Below are positions 51,801 through 62,400 of a stretch of DNA of 64,000 nt, piece by piece. Source of the stretch: Synanceia verrucosa. Its lineage: Eukaryota > Chordata > Actinopteri > Perciformes > Synanceiidae. Within the stretch, counting starts at the first letter, position 1. Every line of letters begins with the position of its first letter. The position numbers and the translations under genes are program-made. Below the pieces are notes generated by a model. It made no database searches, was not told the origin of the DNA, and saw only the letters and a program-made list of their open reading frames with translations. The stretch lies in assembly GCA_029721515.1 (NCBI GenBank), contig CM056558.1:15407240-15471239 (forward strand). Direction: 5' to 3'.

Positions 51801-54800
51801 AGAAGGCAGACAGGTGTCATGAAACTCGAGCAGCCAGGCAGTAAGGCATGCAAGCAAACTGGCTACAAAGGAGGCAAGAAATTGTATAAAATGTAGGAAA
51901 CGATGGCATGATTGCAGGTTGTGAGGAGGCACTGATGCACGCTAGCAGTCGTAGTATGCTCAACGGCACTAAATCAGGAGAAACAGAGAAGTTTGGGAGT
52001 GTGACAAGGTCTGCAGTCTGTTGAGTAAAGGATTGAATTATATATTGCCGGTCGGGCAGGAGTCTGGTAGGCGGTGGAACCTGAGGATAAACTGTAATCG
52101 TGCGTCCGCAGCCTCAGTGGGGCCTCAGTGCCTCGTAGGAGGAGCTTTAATACCCAGAAAAGAAGCTAAACTAACAGGTTACTCCTTTGACAAAGACAGG
52201 GAAGACAACCCCGTGTCTCTGTGTTTGTGTGTGTGAGTGACCCTGACGCCGATCAGTGCTACAGGAAGCATCACCACGGCGTCAGTGCTCCATTAATTAA
52301 AGAGACGATGCACTGGCAGGTGGCTTCACTGCCCACACTGGTAATTGGCCCCCTTCTTCCCACTCTCTCCCCCTAGAAAATCACCCATCTCTGCCTTTTT
52401 CTCTTCTCTGCCTCGTTCCCTCCTCCTATCTCTCGCTCTCAGAAACGTGCCAGTGGGCAGGCAGAAATGCAAGACTTTGTGAAATAATGATTAGAATGGA
52501 TGGAGATGAAGGAAAGGGAGTTGCACATTTTCCCACAAGCCTCTGATGGTCGGGGAATGCTGCTCGCCTTCAAGCGTCATACGACGCGACGGGAGTTTAC
52601 TTTAGACAGCCACAATCTGAGGAGCCGGTGCGGCAGTCATTAATGATGTGGGGAGGGGACAGCGCCGTACTTTGACAAGTTTCCGCATGTGTATGTGTTT
52701 GTCTGCGAAATGTTTTTCTGTGTGTGTGTGTGCTGAGACTCAATGTGAGAGAGGAAAAAGAATCTTCAGCCTTTCATGCGTAATGAGATGTAAAGGTTAA
52801 GACGCTCTGGAAGGTGTGAAGGTGTGTGTCTCACCACGTCACTGGGCAGGTTGTGCAGGTCATCAAAGGGACTCTCCAGGGTGTTGGTGTCCACATTCAG
52901 AATGATCACATCCTCCAGTGACCGGCCGCGGACTCTCTGGAGGAGAAAGTGTCTAGTGTTATCAGCGACATTCACACACTGTCACAGCAAATTAAAACAT
53001 CTCCAATCACCACCTCAACTGTATTATTGCTATCTATTATATTATTACAACATGTTCAGTTTTGCAAGGTTCTTATAATATTAACAATTTAAATTTATTA
53101 AATTAATTTAAAAAAATCAGCTCTTAAATAATGGCACCGATGAATGAGGAGTTTTTTGCCATCTAGCATTTTGTAGCAAATAATTGTGTTTACTGTTGAA
53201 AATTGATAGACTTGTGGATGTTTTCCATATTTTAAATACCAAAGTGCCTGATAATATAGTTTGGTTGATTATTAAATCAATGCTTGAAAAGTGTGGCCCA
53301 GGTGTGTTTCCTAGCAGACAAATCCATTTCTGTACTGAAGCCATAGGAAGGAAAAAGCACAGCGGTCGCATTTAAAACCACACTGTCATCACACTCCTTT
53401 ACAATTAACGATGAAATATGGCGCGTAGGGGGGAAAAAAAAAATATTAGCACATCTTTACTGTAAGACACACATGCTCACAGAATGAAGAATGGCACTGA
53501 GAGGAAACATTTGGATTGCGCAAACATTTTCCACAGCACCAAAAGCTCATGCATCAACAACAACACAGTGATGCTGCGCTGTGCTCTGTGCATTCTGATG
53601 GCAACAAATTCAACTATTATTTCAGTGTGGCGCAGGATGTGGGCAGGTGTGTGTGTGTGTGTGTTTGGAGGGGGGAGGCAGCATAGTGTGTGAATTTCTA
53701 GTTTGTCACTTTTGTGACAGCCTGTGCAGTGGAGGCTCACATGCTGATCTGGACTAATTATGTAGTGGTGGAAAGGGGGTCTGTCACGGATGCAGAGTGT
53801 GATAAATACTGCCACTGCTGCAACTGTCAGACAAATATCACACACACGCACACACACGTGCATTACAACGTATGCATTTGCACAATTACACACACACATG
53901 CAAACACACACTAACATGCTAACACTTACACAAAAGTGCAAATGCACGCACGCTCGCAACAAGCATTCACACACAACAGCAGTGTTGGTGACGGCTTGCC
54001 CCCCCCCCAACCAACACACAGTGTTTAACAATGAAGTAGAGAGGCTCTTTGTTCGCAGATGCTTTTTCTGCCTTTCTCTCACTGGCTTTTATACTTCTGG
54101 TTGACAATGCACACAAGCTAGACAGGGAGATAAAGAGGTAAAAACATTCTGCCCAATTTTTTGATTTGGTGTGTTGAAGATGCCAAAAAATTCCTCAGTG
54201 AAATTTCAAACATTTCACACCAAATTTGAGAGCAAATTTCACCAAACAAGGTGCACATTAGACCACTGACCACATATACTGTATGTGCACATTTGCAGTA
54301 TTGTCCCTAGATTGGTTGTCTTTTTAAGAAAATCTCCTAAAATTTCTTAAGGCAAATTAAGAAACATCCAATGTTTCATACAGTGTTTTCACACACACTG
54401 TATATATCAATTTGCAGCAACATCTATAACTATGCACATATGGTATAATGATGCAAATTCATATACCCACATATCAGCTCACATACCTCCAGCAGACTAA
54501 GATGAACTCCCACAAAGTATGGCATGGGGGCACTGTGGATGGAGAGAGGAACACAAAGCTATGAGCAATATCAATATTGATACTTCCAAGAAATATTTAT
54601 GGAGGCTTCACTATCACAGCACATTTCACACACCCATCTGAAAAAAAAGCAGAAAGGTGAGAGTATTAATCTTTAGTTTTCTGTCAAAATATAAACCAGC
54701 AGAAATCACAGGATTTTATCTGTATTCTTATATTTCGTAAACTGAATGTTGTTAGACTAGCAATCTGAAAATATGACCTGGCTGAAATACAAATTACGAT

Positions 54801-57730
54801 TATACTAACTTCAAATGAAATATCATTTCAAATTAAAAAGACTAAAAACAGTACCCCAAATGATATCTGAATGCTGAAAGCAATTTTAAAGGTAAAATAT
54901 ATTTTATCAACTGCTATAAATGATGGAAAAATTCCTGTAATGCAACAGATGTGCATTGGATGCATTGAAACTAACTAACTTCGCATGACATAACATAATT
55001 GTAACATATACAACAAAACCAATTATCATTCATATGTTGTTGCTTAAGCCAATCATAACACATGGGGAACAATCACTGAATACAAATCACACTTTCAAAT
55101 TACTTTCCCAAAAAACACCATGACTCTGAAACTGGGAAACAGTTACAGTAGATTAACTGGTGTGTATGTGTGTGTGTGTGTGTGTGTGTGTTTGTTTGTG
55201 TGCGCGCGCGCATACACAGCAGGGCAAGCAAATTGAGCTGGCACTAGAACACACAAGTTTGTCCTTCATTCTGACTCTGAGTATTTGACATTTTCAGTCG
55301 TGACTTGTTGCTTAAAAAGTAAAAATGTGATCCAAAAAGGTTTTGTAAGTGTAGTCTAAAATCTCCACTCTCGGCCATCTACCACTATCTATTAAAATGA
55401 CAAAATACTATTAACAACAACAGTAACAGGATGGTAGATTCAAAAAGTACAGGCAGACTTGGAACATTTCCTGGAAAGCTAAAGGGCAGAAGTGTCAAAT
55501 GTTTTCATTTTACCCTAAAAAAAACATGCTGTGCATGGTTATTATCGTGTCATTCTTGATTTATGTGATATTTATCTTCATACTGAAAGTTAGTAGCAAG
55601 GAAAGGCTGAATCACAGAGCATGCTTCCCATCCACCAAGACAAAATAAAACCAACAAAGTCAAATAATAGAAACCATTTTTATGATGAGGTTTACAGAGG
55701 AGGCAATAATCGGATAGCTTTGGGTCAGTGTGTTTCTGGCCAGAATGATTCAGAAGCCACAGGCTTGTAATCAACTTACAGCAACAGCAAAACATACAGC
55801 AGGAGCTCTAAACTTCAGCCACTGTCTTCTCTGTTTCATGAATATACTCACTTTTAACATGCACACAAATACACGCCCATACACACACACACCACATCTA
55901 ATATAATTTACTTATCTAATCAGTGCGTGGAGGACACCCCTGTGATTAAATCAGGTAATGATGAGTCTTCACAGAGTGTTGAAAATCACATTTCACTGTC
56001 AGTGATGAATAGCTTTCTGAAGCTGACATGTCCCTTATGGTAAAGCTGCACTGTAGAAAAACAGCTCATTTCCCACTTAGCTTTTTTTTCAATATCCATT
56101 CATATCTGAAGTTGATATGAACACATGTAGATGTGGAGATGAGCCATTACTTCTTCTCTCCATTCACTTTCAGCCAAGGAAATTCCAATTCATTGGATTT
56201 GAGTTGGATGGGTGGTAATGAACCCCTGAGAGGGCTGAGATGATGAGATGTGGTTCTGGCACTGGCATGATATATGGAGCGAGGTGATCCGGGTCGTTCG
56301 TTATGTCGAGGCCACAGAGAAGGAGGCACAGCCCCGAGTAGAATCGTGAGAACGACGCAGGGAACGGGTGGGAGAATATGTGAACATGTGGTGTCTGCAC
56401 ATTTACACCGAGGTTCTAGTGATGTGACGTGCATTTATGTGTCCGTGTCAGGTGTGTGTGAGCATGAGTGTGTCGAAAGGAGAGGAAAGGTGTGGGTGTA
56501 AAACATGTATTGTGATGATCCTGATGGTGCTGGTGTGTATGTGTGTTTCGGAGGTGGTCAGCCTTACCAGCAGTAGTCCAGGAGATGTGGGGGCAGTACA
56601 GGGATGAAGATGTGCTGCCAGTACATAGGAAAGAGCAGAGCGGCCGCACCGTGGACACATGCGGTTAACTACAGAAAGAGAAAGAAGTGAGAGGACAAAC
56701 TCAACATGACCAAAAACCAGAAGGAAAGACACATCTACGCTGTATGTTTAATGGCAGTTTCTTTTGTTTTAACCTAAGGTTGGTGTGATTTCTGTCTCAA
56801 GAACTGCCCCAAAGAAAGAACTGTAACAAGTTGAAAAAAAAAAAAGATAAAAAGAACTTTGAGCTGAATACACCACTCGTCTTCCTTTGTTTCCCATACA
56901 TTTCTGCAACTTATTCAACTAAGTTTATCCTGTTGTTTTTTTTTAAATCTAGAAGTCTGATCAAGGTTGCTACTGTGGTGATAGTTTGTGTTGAAGTGTG
57001 TTTGATTTCACTGAGTTGGCCTTTAATCTCGCTCACAAACAAAAGAACCTTCAGAAAGAACATGGTGCTCTGACGTCTACAGTGCTGTTTTAATGAACCG
57101 CATGACCTGCGAGCTACTGCTGAAGGTAGAGAAGAACAGTCTTAAATTCAAGACAGAAACAGCAGAGGAAAGAGACACCGATAAGGAGGTGAAAATTAAA
57201 AGGATTGAGAAGACTGACATGAAGAAAGGCAACACATACTCCTCCATAGTGATTCTTTTTGGATGGGTCACCAGCACTGTAACTGTAACATTGCCACTAC
57301 TTTACATGACATTGTGACATTTTCCTAAAAAATATTATTCAAAGCACAGATTCTAACATTTGAGCACATAAAATAAGAGCAAATACAAGCTCAGTATTCA
57401 TAATTAACCACTTTTCTATTCAGTGTCAAAGTGAGAAACAACAAAAGGAGTCCAAAACAGTGCTGACAGTGACCATAAAAATCAAAATTACCCCAATTAC
57501 CCCAAAAACTATGACTAAGAAATTAAAGAGAAAAGAAGCTGTTTTTGAATCACCTAATGAGGCAATCACATGAAGATGGTGTTCCTTTTCAAAGGAGCTC
57601 CCTACACTGTCAAACCAACATCACACATAAAATTAAAGACATCATCTCCCATTGTCTTAAACCAGCAGCCTTCTCTTGACATCCCATCTCATGAAAACCC
57701 CGCTAGTAATGACCTGCAACACACACACAC

Positions 57731-57788
<58 letters not shown>

Positions 57789-59431
57789 AGACACAGACAC
57801 GGCAAGAGAAAGAGGCGTTAGCTCATCCCCCAGATTAAAATAACATGATTAAATATGGAAAGAGAACAGAGGTCTGAGGGGCTCCTGTGGGACTTCATTA
57901 GGGCAAATTGCCAAAGAATGAAACATGAGTTAGCCAAGAGAGACTGCGGGCTAGGCCAATACCGCCGGGACCCCGGAGCAGCAGCCGCCGTTACACTGCT
58001 GCAGCTTCACAGTCAATGTGTGAAGCGGACACACATTATCACACACACACAACTACCAGGAGAACCATGTGCTCACTGACACACACAGCGTCACAACTGA
58101 CCGGTCAAAAGCGAGCGAGTTTGGCGACTGAAAAGCACTGCTGCCCAAGGACGAGTAAGAGTGCCCCACCCTCTGAATCCACCCAAACATCAAGACTGGA
58201 CATCCGAAAAGCTTCACACAAAAAGTGTGTGTGTCTATGTTCCTTCCTCCCTGTTTGTTTTTAACTACGTTCATTTTTCATATCGGTTGGAAAAAAAAAC
58301 AAAAAAACAGCAATGATCTTTTTTTTATCTTCTCATACACCCAGTCCCACAATAGTTAGGACTTAATCAACATTTAATTGGTGTCTTGCTCTGTGTATCT
58401 GCATATGCATATTTCCGCTGCCTGCCGTCTTCAAATAAAACACAACAATGGCACGCTCCTGTCAGGATTAATTCCCTGGCAAACTGTTTGTTTTTTTGTT
58501 AATTCTGAAAATAAATCAATGCAATGAATATTAATGTCTGAAAGTGAGGCACTTGGTGGAAGAGCTACAATCAAAACCATCGCTCCCTTCTCCCTTTTCC
58601 AAAGCGAGGACGGTAAGGGGCCATTAAATTGTGATGAAGAGAGGTCAGCAATCTGACTGTGGATATACATACATGTGCCACACACGCACACACCGCCAAC
58701 AGGCGAGTGTATTCTTCCTCTGGGAGTGCGAGACAAGCCCCAGCCATTCGCTGGTACCAGGAGGTAATGGCACAGAACACCTCGCTAACCAACTCCAATT
58801 ATCTCCACCAGGCCTCAAGGTGAGCCCCCCAACTGGCATGATTTACTCTCAGGTTGAAAGGAAAAACAGGAGTATCTCTCGCTCTCTCTGAATCTTGTCT
58901 TCTCAGGCTGGGGGGGGGTTACTGAAACTAAGATAATGATTTATAAAGCAAATCTAGATTTCTGTTTTATTTGCTATCTCCAAAGCATTGGAGGTGGCAG
59001 TGTGCCCGAGATAAGGCAGTTGGAAGGAACTCCAGAGAAATAGTTCACATACTTGCTTCTCTAATTCAGGCTAATACATAGCCCTGCGTCCTTGTTCAGG
59101 TTTTAGAAAGGACAAGGCAAAAAGTAAAAGGAAGATACACTGGAAAAAAGAGATATAGTACCCCTCTTTTTTCATCATTTAGGGGTGGGGGGGCTTCACA
59201 TGAGAGTGGGTCATGAGAGGCTAAGGCTGATAAAATATTTGCCAGGCTGATAAATAATAGATGAGTGGAGCCAAATGGCTTACACGCTCCACAAAAGACC
59301 TGGGTGCTTAATATTCCATTCAATGGAGAATCACAGATACAGTCCCCAAGAACAAATACAGGATTAGGTGCTGGGTCCAGTCCTCAGGGACCAGGGCTCT
59401 GCCCGGTAATGAGGGGCTGCCTGGCTCTCAC

Positions 59432-59467
<36 letters not shown>

Positions 59468-62400
59468 CTCTCTTCCTCCGAGAGAAGCTAACCGATTATA
59501 CAGCGACAGCCTGCTTCAAAAAACAGTCAAGGTCTTTGGTTTTGCCCTGAGAGCTTTCTTCAGTGCACTGTAGCTGAGACAGAAAGTGTCCACACTAACA
59601 CTGGTTTTTCCAAGATCCATTTAACGGGACAAAAGGAAGAAGAGATAGAAAGAGATGGAGAGGAGGGAGTGAAAGAAAGAAGAGATATAAATGTGCAGTG
59701 TAACTTTGAAATAGGTAGCACTAAAGCTAAGAGGTCACACATCAGTTTGATACTAATGGGGTCTGAGAGTGAGTCAACTGCTGTGTCCCATTGCGTACGA
59801 CAAACTAACAGTACACAGTAAGTACGACGGAATGTCTCAGCATACTGTTTTTACAGTTAGTATACCAAAAAACAACATTTTATCCTAACAGGAAATGAAA
59901 CAATCAATCAAACTGAGACTTTGAAATGTCACTACCAATTAAACTTCACACAGTCATGAAAGTGTTGTTCAAAGATTTAATAGTTATTTTTTTGTTTTCT
60001 ACTGTGTTCACAAAGCTGCTTTACCACCATCTACAACTGTTTTTAATGCTTTCCAGCTGTGAGCAGCTCCCTTTTATGCATTGTATTGCGGGACAATAAT
60101 GTCCATCAACAGCACAGTTTTTTTCATGGCCACTTGTTACATACTCAACTGTGTCACTTTTGCACATAAAGTAGCATGTGCAAGCAAGGAACGGCTGATT
60201 TGATGAGATTTTTCTTGCTGAACAATAACACATGGATTGACACAATTAAATTGTGAATTACATGTAGGCAGATATCCCACCTCTTCTCACAGATCTCCAT
60301 ATGAATACCCGCATGACAAACTTTCACCAGGGATGTTTCCTTAAAGAGCTGGACCCACCAGATCCTCAGGTGTTCTCAACACTGCAACTCTTTGCTGTAC
60401 ATACTGTCAGTGAGCAGTGTTTTTCCAACCACACCATTCCTCTTTACCTGAGCAGCTGGACAAGCTGAAGTGAAACACAAAAAGCACATGCAGAAAATGC
60501 CACCGTGGAGGGCCTCGTCACACCTCTTTCACGTATTTTTCGTACAAAACAGCAGTGCAATGGAGATTTTATTGGACTGAGAACACTCATTCCCTCTGCT
60601 TATGCTTTCTTACACTATCACACATGTTAAATTACAGTGAGAGCAGTGTGAGACAAATAACTGCTGCAGCAGGCAATGTAATTCAATTTGACAGGAGGAA
60701 TGGTATCAACAGAGTTGCTCTTGACCTCTTCACACCAGCCTCAAATACTCATTTCCCCTCACTAGCCTTTCCTTCCAACTCTGTCCCTACGCACTCTCCA
60801 AATTCGATCCTCTCTTCTCCTTTCCCAGCCTCATTGCCATCCCAGTTCTTCATTTCTTATTCTGTATATTCGGTATTCCTCATGTCATCCTGCTGCCTTC
60901 TGTCCACTGCTACCTCACCCTCATTTCTTCCATTGGTTTATTGCCGTGTTAGCCTTTCCCTCTCCCCTCCCCTGCACAGAGTAAGTCGCCAATTACCCGC
61001 GCTGTGCCTCTGCCTCTGTTGACAAACGCTGGTGTCAGGCCCGGCATGATGCAGGTGTGCCACAAACAAGTAGGTGGCACAGGGAGAGCGAGAGAGGACA
61101 CACAAGACGACATAGGTAACAGCTAAGGCCAGGCCTCCCACACATGCACACACAGTCACCGACTCGCTCACAGAAAGACACAGGACATACGGTACAAACA
61201 CCTGTGAGCACAGAGGACACACAAACAGATGCATGCAAAAGAGGCATAAACACCCACATGTGCGCACGCACGCATTGGTGGCGGCACGAGTCAGACACAT
61301 GGCATGGCGCTGAGATGAGTCTATTGAGGGGAAGGATGTCCCGGTGTTCTGTAGATGCCCGACAACAGAGAGATGCATCAAGACACCCAGGAAGAGGGAG
61401 GCAAAGTCTGGGAGGAAGAGAGGTGCAGCCAGGGTAAGTGAGAGGCAGACGGACAGAAAATAATATGTCAGGGAGGAAGAATAACTAAGACAGAGAGAAA
61501 GTAGAGAGACAGAGAGAAGTCAGGGAAAGAGAGGGGAGGAAGAACAGAAGAAAAGGCAGGAAACAGAGAGACAGCTGGCACTCTAGGGCATGGTGGATGG
61601 ATAGTTCCTTGTTAGCATAGGCCTGACAGGCTGATGAGAGGGCTGCTGTCAGCCGGCGCCGGGGCCGGGCTGTGTGAGTTTGGGCGATAGGCAGGGCAGA
61701 GGCTGGGCTCGAGAGCTGGGGGGCCTCGGCAGATGAAAGGCACGGAGGGTGGTGGGGCGATGGTGGTGGGGTCCTCCCAGCTGACTAGTTAGAGGAAGGG
61801 CTGATGCTGCCCTATTATACGGCCCTATGACAAGGCTGCACGCTCAGCTGACTCCCGCCCCTGCGCCACCACCGACCGGCCTTTTGAAACAGTGGTACCA
61901 TTCACCTCCGGTCACGAAACAGCAATAAGTCAACTGACGCATTGTTGTAAGATCATGATTTATTCCTTTGCTGTTGGCTGCTTGCGAGACGCGCCGGCCA
62001 TGTACCGGCAGACTGACATGCTGGGTTCACTGGGGGCTTTAACACAGGCAGCACCTAGAGCGGACAGAATAAATGCAGTATATATACACAGTGTGTGTGC
62101 GTGTGTGTGTTTCTCTCTTTCCACTTTCTATTCCCTGTTTCTCTTTGCTCGGTCGAGAGGCTGGACAGGCGGAGATGGTGAAAAGCAGCTGGATGGTACT
62201 AACGATGTTACTAACAATACCTTCTCTCATACATCCTCTATCTGCAGCAAGCAGACTATAGAAATACTACCTGTCCATCCGGTGACTGCTTACACTCACT
62301 TCGACGAACATTTTTGACAAACTCCGAGTTGATTATATATTTCCCATCCTTTAAGACATTTGATCACAAGACAGTGGTGTGGATAATGAGCTGGGTTTTT

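Larger units (their letters stand above)
52937..56567 (-). other. dennd1b: dennd1b introns around the short 54487-54532 exon
   Basis: Apart from that exon, the stretch has CA-rich text near 53845-53960 and the TG/CG tract at 55161. Nothing else recognised. Confidence 0.65.

Noticed and set aside
53477..54082. Minus-strand open frame of 201 codons
   Set aside because: Cys/Val/His-rich composition comes from TG/CA repeats at 53845-53960. There is no family resemblance, and it lies between two well-supported dennd1b exons.
60555..61022. Open frame of 155 codons, Ser/Leu-rich
   Set aside because: Pyrimidine-rich intron sequence; no motif or splice support.
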